Positions 1 through 5,988 of a DNA stretch of 10,536 nucleotides are shown here, piece by piece. The stretch covers positions 1-10,536 of the forward strand of contig JADGRS010000003.1 in NCBI GenBank assembly GCA_017880705.1, in the 5' to 3' direction. Within the stretch, counting starts at the first letter, position 1. The number at the start of each line of letters is the position of its first letter. The translations under genes and the position numbers were made by a program. Source of the DNA: Burkholderiales bacterium. GTDB taxonomy: Bacteria; Pseudomonadota; Gammaproteobacteria; Burkholderiales; Usitatibacteraceae. The notes under the pieces were generated by a model. It worked only from the letters and a program-made list of their open reading frames with translations, was not told the origin of the DNA and ran no database searches.

Positions 1-124
1 TGAAGCTCGAGAGGGGGTGCCCCGCTCGCCGCAGAAAAGAAGAAGCGCAGGGAATTCGAGCGCAAATCGTAAGAAGCGAGATCCCTCACCTATGCAAGGC
101 CACGCTCCCCCGGCTCGAGCTTCA
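1..124. repeat. Inverted repeat pair at the window's left edge
   Basis: TGAAGCTCGAG at 1-11 recurs as its exact reverse complement at 114-124. The match continues imperfectly inward: both arms run on into a block of five G (read outward to inward) after one or two mismatched bases, giving arms of about 18 bases. The space between (12-113) has no convincing gene. The left arm begins at the first base of the window, so the repeat may extend further. The arms are too far apart for an ordinary terminator. They could be ends of a small relic element or simple coincidence in GC-rich DNA. Confidence 0.4.
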
Positions 125-157
125 CCCCCACTTCAATGAGGCGATAGCGATCACCCG

Positions 158-179
158 CGCCGGCGGTCAGCCGCCGGCG
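158..179 (-). other. GC hairpin enclosing the amidase stop codon
   Basis: Arms CGCCGGCGG (158-166) and CCGCCGGCG (171-179) are perfectly complementary over nine bases with a four-base loop (167-170). The loop contains the TGA stop codon of the amidase gene. No run of T follows on the minus strand, so it lacks the tail of an intrinsic terminator. It may slow transcript decay from the 3' end or assist Rho-type termination. The inverted repeat is directly visible; the role is inference. Confidence 0.45.
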
Positions 180-1513
180 AGGCCCGGTTTGAATGCGAGG
201 GTGGATTCGACCCACGACGCGATCTCGAGGGCGCGCTGGTCCTCGCGGTAACGCCCGACGATCTGGGTCCCGAGCGGCAATCCCCTGGGGCCGAAGCCCG
301 AGGGAAGCGTGATCGCGGGCATTCCGGCCTGCGTCCAGAGGGAGCACAAGCTCGCGTCGCCGGTGTTCGAGAGGCCCTCGGGCGCTTCGCCGGTCGCGGG
401 GATCGTCGCGATCGCGTCGTTGCGCTCGAACACGCCGTCGAGCCAGCGGCGGTACTCGTCGCGCCGGGCGCGCGCCTTCGCGTACTGCTCGGGCGTCACG
501 CGATGGCCGCGGTCGAGGACCTCGATCAGGTGAGGCGAGAGGCGGATGCGGTGGCGAGATTCTATCGAGGCGAAGCTCTTCACCGCGTCGCACGCCATGA
601 GGAGAGCCACGTTTTCCCACGCCTCGTCGAATAGGCGCGGCAGGTTCACTTCGCGCACGGCGGCGCCGGCGGCGTGCAGCTTCGCGATCGATTCCTCGAA
701 ATGGTTCTTCTGCGCCTCGCTCGCGAGCGGCCATTTCTGGGTGCGCACGACGGCGATGCGCGGGGCCGACGCGAGGGGCTCCAACGGCACGCGCAGGATC
801 TTCTCGGGACCCCGGACAAGGGTTGCCTCGTCTCGGGGATCCGGACCCATGAGGCATGTCCCAAACCACGCGGCATCGGCGACCGAGCGGGCGAACACTC
901 CTACCGTGTCGAGGGTGGCGCTGAAGGGAAGGATACCGGTGCGCGAGATCGCGCCGAAGCTCGGCTTGTAGCCCACCACGCCGCAGTAGGCCGCGGGCCG
1001 GATGACGGAGCCGAGCGTCTGGGTTCCGATGGCGATGGGCACGAATCCCGCGGCAACGGCGGCCGCCGAACCGCTCGAGGAGCCGCCCGGCGAGTGCGCG
1101 GCGTTCCAGGGATTGCGCGTCTTCCCGGGCTGGCGGTAGGCGAATTCCGTGGTGACGGTCTTCCCCATCACCAAGCCGCCCAATGCCTCGAGGCGCCGCA
1201 CGATCCACGCCGAGTGCGTGGGCACATTGTTGGCGAAGATTCGCGAGCCGTAGCGCGTCGGAATGCCGCGTGTGGCGATGATGTCCTTCACGCCGACGGG
1301 GATACCGAAGAGGGGAAGGTCCTGGAGGATGCCGCCCGCGCGCTCCTCGGCCTCGGCCATGGCCCGCGAGGCGTCGAACCATTCCCAGGCCTGGATCCGC
1401 GACTCCAGCGCGGCAACGCGCTGGGAGCAGGAAAGCACATATTCCTGGACGGTGGCGCGGCCCTCGCGGTAGGCGCGCAGGGTGTCGAGAAGCCCGAGGG
1501 GATAAAGGTCCAT
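167..1513 (-). CDS. Amidase-signature family hydrolase
   Basis: A 448-residue serine hydrolase of the amidase-signature family (GatA, FAAH, malonamidase type), which cleaves carboxamide bonds. The Ser-cisSer-Lys triad is visible: Lys76 in the GVKDI motif, the cis-serine in the glycine/serine-rich stretch PGGSSSGSAA (residues 142-151, probably Ser145), and the nucleophile Ser169 in GTQTLGSVIRP. Length is normal for the family and no signal peptide is seen, so it is probably cytoplasmic. No gatB or gatC lies nearby, so it is unlikely to be the Glu-tRNA(Gln) amidotransferase subunit, and the substrate cannot be read from the sequence. The start at 1513 matches the usual N-terminus but has no Shine-Dalgarno sequence; an A-rich stretch precedes it. 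It lies 76 bp downstream of the GlcG-like gene on the same strand and may share its promoter. Confidence 0.93.
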   Translation of the reverse strand: MDLYPLGLLDTLRAYREGRATVQEYVLSCSQRVAALESRIQAWEWFDASRAMAEAEERAGGILQDLPLFGIPVGVKDIIATRGIPTRYGSRIFANNVPTHSAWIVRRLEALGGLVMGKTVTTEFAYRQPGKTRNPWNAAHSPGGSSSGSAAAVAAGFVPIAIGTQTLGSVIRPAAYCGVVGYKPSFGAISRTGILPFSATLDTVGVFARSVADAAWFGTCLMGPDPRDEATLVRGPEKILRVPLEPLASAPRIAVVRTQKWPLASEAQKNHFEESIAKLHAAGAAVREVNLPRLFDEAWENVALLMACDAVKSFASIESRHRIRLSPHLIEVLDRGHRVTPEQYAKARARRDEYRRWLDGVFERNDAIATIPATGEAPEGLSNTGDASLCSLWTQAGMPAITLPSGFGPRGLPLGTQIVGRYREDQRALEIASWVESTLAFKPGLAGG

Positions 1514-1533
1514 TTTTTTAATTAGTTACAGCA

Positions 1534-1551
1534 GCCACCCGGACGGGTGGC
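1534..1551 (-). other. Hairpin between the GlcG-like gene and the amidase start
   Basis: GCCACCCG and CGGGTGGC are perfect inverted arms around a two-base centre (seven-bp stem with a four-base loop if the central pair is left open). On the minus strand it lies 38 bases past the GlcG-like stop and 20 bases before the amidase ATG, separated from it by an A/T-rich stretch. There is no T-run after it, so termination is doubtful. It could be an attenuation or mRNA-stability structure in the intercistronic region. Confidence 0.4.
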
Positions 1552-1589
1552 CACAGGACCGCTATTTTGCCGTTCCCCGGGGGGGATTA

Positions 1590-2018
1590 CTAGCCGAGCG
1601 ACGCTTTCAGTGCATTTACCCCGGCCAGGGCGATCACTTCGTCGTCGGAAGCCTTGACTCCGGAGACGCCCACGGCGCCGATGAGAGCGCCCTCGACCTC
1701 GATCGGCACCCCGCCCTGCAGGATGGCCATGCCCTGCGCGATCGAAAGGAACGCGGTGCGGCCATTGTTCACCGACTCCTCGAGCAGCCGCGAGGGGCGC
1801 TTCCACGCGATCGCCGCGCGGGCCTTCTGCACGGCCGTCTCGATGCTCGACCACTGCGCGCCATCGAGGCGCGAAAGGAGGATCGTGTGGCCCCCATCGT
1901 CGACGACGGCGATCACGACGCGCCACTGGTTGCGTCGCGCCTCGGCCTCGGCGGCCGACAGCGCCACCCGCGCGGCCTCGAGCGTGAGCATCGGCTTGGT
2001 GGGGAGATTCATCGGCAT
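1590..2018 (-). CDS. GlcG/HbpS-family (haem-degrading domain) protein
   Basis: A 142-residue single-domain protein of the GlcG/HbpS type (Pfam Haem_degrading). Diagnostic stretches are VVIAVVDDGGH at 34-44, the KARAA segment near 65-69, and the glycine-rich C-terminal block from QGGVPIEVEG (101-110) through GAVGVSGVKASDDEV (114-128). Members occur in glycolate operons (GlcG), bind haem in Streptomyces (HbpS), or accompany assorted enzymes with no settled biochemical role; here the neighbour is an amidase. No signal peptide is evident, so it is probably cytoplasmic. The start at 2018 is preferred over the in-frame ATG two codons later because GGAG lies seven bases upstream of it. A promoter with matched -10 and -35 boxes lies just upstream. 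The family call is firm, the function is not. Confidence 0.9.
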   Translation of the reverse strand: MPMNLPTKPMLTLEAARVALSAAEAEARRNQWRVVIAVVDDGGHTILLSRLDGAQWSSIETAVQKARAAIAWKRPSRLLEESVNNGRTAFLSIAQGMAILQGGVPIEVEGALIGAVGVSGVKASDDEVIALAGVNALKASLG

Positions 2019-2044
2019 GGCGGAACTCCAGGCGGATAGCGACG

Positions 2045-2073
2045 ATCATAACCCGCTCGATCACTTGTGAGAA
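2045..2073 (-). promoter_or_regulatory. Sigma70-type promoter of the GlcG-like gene
   Basis: Read on the minus strand, TTCTCA (2073-2068, four of six matches to TTGACA) and TATGAT (2050-2045, five of six matches to TATAAT) are separated by exactly 17 bases. Transcription would begin near 2038, leaving a leader of about 20 bases with the GGAG ribosome site before the start at 2018. The promoter lies in the 64-bp gap shared with divergent dsbB, so the two genes could influence each other. Confidence 0.55.
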
Positions 2074-2082
2074 AATTGCCGG

Positions 2083-2574
2083 ATGCGAATCACCCCCCGT
2101 ATCGCCTTCGCGTTCGTATTCGTCTCCTGCGCCTCGGTGATCGCCCTCGCGCTCTACCTCCAGGAACACGACGGCCTCGAGCCCTGCCCGATGTGCATCC
2201 TGCAACGCTATGCGTTCATTCTCATCGGCGTCGTCGCGCTCGCGGGCGCGATCCAAGGGCCCAAGGGCCTCGCGCTCAAGGTCTACGGCGCGCTCGTCGT
2301 CATGCTCTCGGTGGCCGGCGGCGGCGTGGCGATGCGCCACTCGTGGCTGCAGCACTTTCCCCCGAAGGTGGAAACCTGCGGCGCGGACCTCGACTTCCTG
2401 ATGGGAAATTTTCCGCTCTCCCAGGCGCTTCCGAAGGTGTTCGCGGGAACCGGGAGCTGCTCGACGGTCGACTGGACGCTTATCGGCCTTTCGATCCCCG
2501 AGTGGGCGATCGTATGGTTCGCGACCTTCGCGGCACTCGCGATCTGGATGGCGTTCTTCCGCCGTCCGCAATGA
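2083..2574 (+). CDS. dsbB: Disulfide bond formation protein DsbB
   Basis: A 163-residue inner-membrane protein that reoxidises periplasmic DsbA and passes the electrons to quinone. The two redox pairs are present: Cys35-Pro-Met-Cys38 at the end of the first membrane helix, and Cys99/Cys126 in the second periplasmic loop, matching the E. coli pairs 41/44 and 104/130. QR (residues 41-42) after the first pair fits the conserved arginine near the quinone site. Four hydrophobic helices lie at about 6-26, 42-58, 67-84 and 140-158. Length is typical. The ribosome site is weak (GTGAGA about ten bases before the ATG). It stands alone on the plus strand, divergent from the GlcG-like gene and closed by a strong terminator. 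DsbA is not in the window. Confidence 0.96.
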   Translation: MRITPRIAFAFVFVSCASVIALALYLQEHDGLEPCPMCILQRYAFILIGVVALAGAIQGPKGLALKVYGALVVMLSVAGGGVAMRHSWLQHFPPKVETCGADLDFLMGNFPLSQALPKVFAGTGSCSTVDWTLIGLSIPEWAIVWFATFAALAIWMAFFRRPQ

Positions 2575-2577
2575 AAA

Positions 2578-2606
2578 ACGCCGCGGGCGAAACCGCGGCG
2601 TCTTTT
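2578..2606. terminator. Bidirectional intrinsic terminator
   Basis: ACGCCGCGG (2578-2586) and CCGCGGCGT (2593-2601) form a perfect nine-bp stem with a six-base loop, followed by CTTTT on the plus strand. On the opposite strand the stem is followed by TTTTT (complement of 2574-2578). It lies four bases after the dsbB stop and 18 bases past the end of the convergent minus-strand gene, as expected for a terminator serving both genes. Confidence 0.88.
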
Positions 2607-2619
2607 CCAGCGTAACGCG

Positions 2620-2895
2620 TTACGACTTCTTCGGCGCTGCGGGCGCGGGAGTGTCGATCTTGAGGATCTTCATGGCCTTGGCCAGGGTGTCGATCGACTC
2701 CTGGTGCTTGCCGGCCTTGTGGAGGGCCTCGCCATCCTCGCGGTACTTCTTCACCGCTTTCGCGTCGGCCTCGGAAAGCTTCGGGTTTTTGGCCAACGCG
2801 TCGTCGATCGCTTTCATGTCTTTGGGGCAGTGGAACGCCAGCGCCGTTCCCGCGGCAAAAAGCAGGGTGGCAGCCAGGGCAAAGATGCGCTTCAT
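2620..2895 (-). CDS. Small secreted protein with TPR-like helix pair, function unknown
   Basis: A 91-residue protein with a clear Sec signal peptide (MKRIF, then a hydrophobic run, cleavage probably after AGTALA at residue 20), leaving a mature periplasmic protein of about 71 residues. The mature N-terminus is Phe-His-Cys-Pro with one cysteine (Cys23); this is not a lipobox, since the residues before the cysteine are Ala-Phe-His. Residues 51-80 (GEALHKAGKHQESIDTLAKA within them) resemble one tetratricopeptide helix pair, and the tail is Ala/Pro/Lys-rich. The start is supported by GGAGAA with eight bases between GGAG and ATG. It lies 95 bp downstream of a same-strand dehydrogenase gene and converges on dsbB. 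I recall similar short proteins in betaproteobacteria as hypothetical; no function can be assigned. Confidence 0.85.
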   Translation of the reverse strand: MKRIFALAATLLFAAGTALAFHCPKDMKAIDDALAKNPKLSEADAKAVKKYREDGEALHKAGKHQESIDTLAKAMKILKIDTPAPAAPKKS

Positions 2896-2990
2896 GGATT
2901 GTTCTCCTTTTGGTGGACGTGAACCGCGCCGAAAGTCTACTGCAACCCCGGAAACAGCGCACTATCGCCTTTAATTCCGGCGGACGCCCC

Positions 2991-3725
2991 TCACCCGAGG
3001 TCCCGCAGGTCGAGCACCGCGTCACCCGCGAGCTTTCCCGCGCTCTCCGCGCGCAGGATGTCTTCGGCCACATCCATCGCCGGGCGCAATGCGCCCTCGT
3101 CCTTCATCCGGCGGAAGCGCTCGACATCGGCGAAGTCCTGCGCCGAAGCGCTGCGCACGGTGCCCTGCATCGGCGTGTCGATCACTCCCGGCGCGAGGCT
3201 TACCGCTTCGACGCGAAGCGAACGCGCCTGCGCCTCGAGCGCGACCACGCGGGTGGCCATGTCGAGCCCCGCTTTCGCGGCGCAGTACGCGCTCCATCCC
3301 GAGATGGGGCGCCGCCCCGCGCCGGACGAAATATTGATGATGCGGCGCAGCGGCGCCCCCGCCTCGGTCGCGCGGAGGAACCGGCCCATGAGAAGCATCG
3401 GCGCGACGAGGTTCACGACGAGGTTGCGCTCGATCTCGCCGGCGTCGGCGCGCTCGAGCGGCGCCACCGGCGCCACGACGCCCGCGTTGTTGATGAGCAC
3501 CGCCTTCGCGTAACCCTTGCCGCGGATGCGCTCCTCGACACGGTCGAACACCTTATCGAGCGCCGCGGTGTCGGCGAGATCGACCTCGAAGCGGGCGCCG
3601 CCCCGGATCGGCCCATCGGGAGCGCGCGCGAGCGCGATCAGCTCGTTGTCCTGGTCGAGCGAGATGCGGGCAGCAAGCGCCTCGCCGAGACCCTTGGTAG
3701 TGCCGGTGACGATGTAGAGGTTCAT
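2991..3725 (-). CDS. Short-chain dehydrogenase/reductase (sepiapterin/benzil reductase-like)
   Basis: A 244-residue classical short-chain dehydrogenase, NAD(P)-dependent and probably cytoplasmic. The nucleotide-binding motif TGTTKGLG is at residues 7-14, NNAG at 79-82, and the catalytic residues are Ser134 (in NISSG), Tyr147 and Lys151 (YCAAK). The PGVIDTPMQ segment at 179-187 follows the second half of the fold. The opening MNLYIVTG and overall pattern recall the YueD/sepiapterin-reductase branch, but the substrate is not readable. The start at 3725 puts the usual five residues before the TG motif. An upstream in-frame ATG at 3764 would lie ahead of the likely -10 box and is less likely. Neither start has a good ribosome site. 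It diverges from the ygfF-like gene across a 101-bp gap. Confidence 0.92.
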   Translation of the reverse strand: MNLYIVTGTTKGLGEALAARISLDQDNELIALARAPDGPIRGGARFEVDLADTAALDKVFDRVEERIRGKGYAKAVLINNAGVVAPVAPLERADAGEIERNLVVNLVAPMLLMGRFLRATEAGAPLRRIINISSGAGRRPISGWSAYCAAKAGLDMATRVVALEAQARSLRVEAVSLAPGVIDTPMQGTVRSASAQDFADVERFRRMKDEGALRPAMDVAEDILRAESAGKLAGDAVLDLRDLG

Positions 3726-3752
3726 GGCATGGGGCGCGACCGGAAGATGCGC

Positions 3753-3758
3753 ATTATC
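3753..3758 (-). promoter_or_regulatory. Possible -10 box of the minus-strand dehydrogenase
   Basis: Read on the minus strand this is GATAAT, five of six matches to TATAAT. Transcription would start near 3746, about 20 bases before the ATG at 3725. No good -35 box lies 16-18 bases upstream, so the call is weak. It does support the start at 3725 over the one at 3764. Confidence 0.3.
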
Positions 3759-3785
3759 GGCCATCGCGGAAGCCGTGGAGTTCTG

Positions 3786-3794
3786 TGGTACAAC
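3786..3794 (+). promoter_or_regulatory. Possible extended -10 promoter of the ygfF-like gene
   Basis: TGGTACAAC fits the extended -10 form TGnTAnAAn. It would start transcription near 3801, about 26 bases before the ATG at 3827, with GGGGA eight bases before that ATG. No recognisable -35 box is present, which extended -10 promoters can tolerate. It lies in the gap shared with the divergent dehydrogenase. Confidence 0.3.
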
Positions 3795-3826
3795 GAGGCC
3801 GCGACAATCAATCGGGGACTGCATCG

Positions 3827-4591
3827 ATGGACGCGACCGGCGCGAATCTCGGCGCGATGATCGTGACGGGCGGCGGACGCGGCATCGGCGCCGCGACCGC
3901 GCGGCTCGCGGCATCGCGCGGCTACTCGGTCTGCGTGAACTACCTCAGCCGGAGCGATGCCGCCGATGGGGTCGTGGCGGAAATCACCAATGCCGGCGGC
4001 CGCGCGATCTCGGTCGCCGGCGACATCGCGAAGGAAGTCGACGTCGTGCGGCTCTTCGACGAAGCGCAGGCGAAGCTCGGGGCGATCAGTGCCCTCGTCA
4101 ACAATGCCGGGATCCTCGAGCGCCAGACGCGCCTCGACGACATGGAGGCCGCCCGCTTCGAGCGCGTCTTCGCGACCAACATCACCGGCGCATTCCTCTG
4201 CGCGCGCGAGGCCGTGCGGCGGATGTCCACGCGCCACGGCGGCAAGGGCGGCGGCATCGTGAACGTCTCGTCGGCCGCGTCGCGCCTCGGGTCTCCGGGC
4301 GAATACGTCGACTACGCCGCATCGAAGGGCGCCATCGACTCGATGACGATCGGATTGGCGAAGGAAGTCGCCGATGAAGGCATCCGCGTGAACGCGGTGC
4401 GCCCGGGCGTGATCTACACCGAGATCCACGCGAGCGGCGGCGAGCCCGGCCGCGTGGACCGCGTGAAGGCCGCGGTGCCGATGAAGCGCGGCGGCACGCC
4501 CGAGGAAGTGGCGCGCGCGATCCTCTGGCTCCTGTCGCCCGAGTCCTCGTACTCCACCGGCACCTTCATCGAGGTTTCGGGAGGCCGCTGA
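3827..4591 (+). CDS. ygfF: YgfF-like short-chain dehydrogenase/reductase
   Basis: A 254-residue classical short-chain dehydrogenase. TGGGRGIG lies at 14-21, NNAG at 92-95, and the catalytic residues are Ser149 (NVSSAAS), Tyr163 and Lys167 (YAASK). Long stretches match my memory of E. coli YgfF: the block around SRLGSPGEYVDYAASKGAID, the IYTE.HASGGEPGRVDRVK region at 196-214, and PM.RGG near 218-223. YgfF is a predicted NAD(P)-binding oxidoreductase with no established substrate. The start at 3827 has GGGGA eight bases upstream; an in-frame ATG ten codons later is closer to the E. coli start and remains possible. The gene heads a tight cluster, ending one base before the DUF3052-like frame. 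The family call is firm, the symbol is from recalled similarity. Confidence 0.93.
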   Translation: MDATGANLGAMIVTGGGRGIGAATARLAASRGYSVCVNYLSRSDAADGVVAEITNAGGRAISVAGDIAKEVDVVRLFDEAQAKLGAISALVNNAGILERQTRLDDMEAARFERVFATNITGAFLCAREAVRRMSTRHGGKGGGIVNVSSAASRLGSPGEYVDYAASKGAIDSMTIGLAKEVADEGIRVNAVRPGVIYTEIHASGGEPGRVDRVKAAVPMKRGGTPEEVARAILWLLSPESSYSTGTFIEVSGGR

Positions 4592-4592
4592 G

Positions 4593-4968
4593 ATGGCCGG
4601 AATTTCGGCGACGCCGCTGGCGAGGAAGCTCGGATTCAAGGCGCCCATGACCGTCTACACGATGGATGCTCCGCGCGAATATCGCCACTGGCTCGCGGGC
4701 CTCGATCCTGGGGTCGACTTCACCACGAAAGCAACGCCCCGCCTCGCCGCGGCACACGTCTTCGTCACCCGCAGGGCCGACCTCGCCAAGCATGCGGCGG
4801 CGCTTCGCAAGACGATCGATCCCGCGGGCAAAAAATGCGACCGATATCACCGAGGACACCATCCGCGAAGTGGCGCTGCCCATGGGCTTCGTCGACGTGA
4901 AGGTGTGCGCGGTAAGCGAGGTGTGGTCCGGCCTGAAGCTCGTCATCCGCAAGAGCGAAAGGCCCTGA
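4593..4968 (+). pseudogene. DUF3052-like gene, frame-disrupted at an A6 tract
   Basis: The first frame begins at 4593 after an excellent GGGAGG site (4579-4584, eight bases before ATG) and encodes about 80 residues opening MAGISATPLARKLGFKAP. At the run of six A (4830-4835) the family sequence moves to the next frame, which reads ATDITEDTIREVALPMGF, then VDVKVCAVSEVWSGLKLV, and stops at 4966-4968. A skip of one base is needed to join them. In DUF3052 relatives as I recall them, a segment around W-V-[SA]-W-P-K-K-A-S-G-V lies between PAG and ATD, about 13 codons; only seven bases (AAAAAAT) are left here. A net deletion of about 32 bp is therefore a better reading than a single inserted A. Unrepaired, the first frame continues without a stop into the crotonase gene. 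A sequencing or assembly error is possible. The function of the family is unknown to me. Confidence 0.75.
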
Positions 4969-5732
4969 TGGACATCCTCACGCATCGCCACGGCGCAGTG
5001 CTCGCCATCGAGTTCAACCGCCCGCAGAAGAAGAACGCGTTCACCAGCGACATGTACGTGGCCCTCGAAGCCGCGCTCCGCGAAGGCGAGCGCGACGACA
5101 CGGTGCGCGCCATCCTCTTCCACGGCCAGCCCGGCGTCTTCACCGCGGGCAACGATCTCGAGGATTTCATGAAGCGCCCGCCGCAGAGCATGGACTCACC
5201 GGTGTTCCGTTTCCTCGAGGCGGCGAGCGAGGCGGCGAAGCCCCTCGTCGCCGCGGTGAACGGCCCCGCGGTCGGCATCGGCACGACGCTGCTGCTCCAT
5301 TGCGACCTCGTCTACGCGGGCGACGACGCGCGCTTCAGGCTTCCCTTCGCGAGCCTCGGCCTCGTGCCGGAATTCGCTTCGAGCTACCTGCTGCCGATGG
5401 TGGCGGGATACCAGCGCGCCGCGGAGCTGCTCCTCCTCGGCGAGCCCTTCGACGCGCAGGCGGCGTACGCCGCGGGATTCGTCACGAAAGTCGTTCCGGC
5501 CGCGCAGGCGCTCGACACGGCGCGCGAGGCCGCGAGAAAGGTTGCGGCGCTGCCCGCGAAATCGGTGCGCCTCACCAAGGCGCTACTCAAGGGCACGCAC
5601 CGCGATGCGGTGCGCAACCAGTTGCAGGTCGAGGCCGGGCATTTCCGGGCGATGCTCGGCGAGCCCGCGGCGCGCGAGGCCCTGTCGGCGTTCCTCGAGA
5701 AGCGAGCGCCCGACTTCTCGAAGATCTCCTAG
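4968..5732 (+). CDS. Enoyl-CoA hydratase/isomerase (crotonase) family protein
   Basis: A 254-residue crotonase-fold enzyme acting on acyl-CoA thioesters. The oxyanion-hole segments are FTAGNDL (58-64) and NGPAVGIG (98-105). The two glutamates of true enoyl-CoA hydratases (rat E144 and E164) are not conserved: the matching sites are Thr107 and about Phe127. Instead Glu135 lies in LGLVPEFASSYLLP, the position of the single catalytic glutamate of delta3,delta2-enoyl-CoA isomerases of the ECI2/PECI type. Isomerase is therefore more likely than hydratase. The ATG overlaps the stop of the DUF3052-like frame by one base (TGATG), with a GAAAGG ribosome site just upstream, indicating translational coupling. 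It is the last gene of the ygfF-like cluster. The disrupted upstream frame is in phase with this gene, so a 379-residue fusion is possible. Confidence 0.92.
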   Translation: MDILTHRHGAVLAIEFNRPQKKNAFTSDMYVALEAALREGERDDTVRAILFHGQPGVFTAGNDLEDFMKRPPQSMDSPVFRFLEAASEAAKPLVAAVNGPAVGIGTTLLLHCDLVYAGDDARFRLPFASLGLVPEFASSYLLPMVAGYQRAAELLLLGEPFDAQAAYAAGFVTKVVPAAQALDTAREAARKVAALPAKSVRLTKALLKGTHRDAVRNQLQVEAGHFRAMLGEPAAREALSAFLEKRAPDFSKIS

Positions 5733-5905
5733 GGCCGTCCGCCGCTCAGAGGACGTCGAAGGCCCACGACGCCTTCATCGCGGCCGCCGCGTCCGCGCAC
5801 GCCCCGCCATCCCCAGTGCGATTCTTCTTTTCATTTTGAGCGACACGAGTGTGAGCATTATTGACGCCTGCACCGCGGGATTCAAACGATTTCTAAGCGG
5901 CCCCT

Positions 5906-5922
5906 TGTGAGATAAGCTCACA
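5906..5922. promoter_or_regulatory. Palindromic operator-like site upstream of kup
   Basis: TGTGAG and CTCACA are perfect inverted arms separated by ATAAG, 17 bases in all. It resembles the CRP/FNR-superfamily site TGTGA-N6-TCACA but has one extra base in the centre (N7), so a classical CRP site is doubtful. It lies 37 bases upstream of the probable -35 box of kup, where an activator or repressor could act. A further TGTGAG half-site lies at 5850-5855. Palindrome seen; regulatory role inferred. Confidence 0.4.
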
Positions 5923-5959
5923 CATGACCCGCGGCGCCGGCGATCGCCCACCCGCGGCG

Positions 5960-5988
5960 TTGTGCGCCGCAACAAAGGGGCGTATAGT
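5960..5988 (+). promoter_or_regulatory. Probable sigma70 promoter of kup
   Basis: TATAGT (5983-5988, five of six matches to TATAAT) lies exactly 17 bases after TTGTGC (5960-5965, three of six matches to TTGACA). Transcription would begin near 5995, leaving a leader of about 45 bases before the ATG at 6040. This excludes the GTG at 5962 as the kup start on this transcript. The -35 box overlaps the loop of a GC hairpin (5954-5970). Confidence 0.5.

Noticed and set aside
1..72. Short plus-strand reading frame ending AEKKKRREFERKS before a TAA at 70-72, as a possible gene tail
   Set aside because: The same frame has a TGA at 1-3, so only 22 codons are open with no plausible start; it is not recognisable as a protein end.
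167..1513. GatA subunit of the Glu-tRNA(Gln) amidotransferase
   Set aside because: No gatB or gatC nearby, and the nucleophile region GTQTLGSVIRP is the form I associate with general amidases rather than GatA.
4593..5732. Single genuine 379-residue fusion of a DUF3052-like domain and a crotonase
   Set aside because: The second half of the DUF3052 family sequence is in another frame, and the crotonase has its own ATG and ribosome site, so the continuous frame is a product of the frame disruption.
5836..5864. Promoter-like pair TTGAGC and TATTGA with 17-base spacing
   Set aside because: The -10 match is only three of six and the boxes are far from kup compared with the better pair at 5960-5988.
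5906..5922. Classical CRP binding site
   Set aside because: The centre is seven bases (TGTGA-N7-TCACA) rather than six, so I list it only as a palindromic operator-like site.
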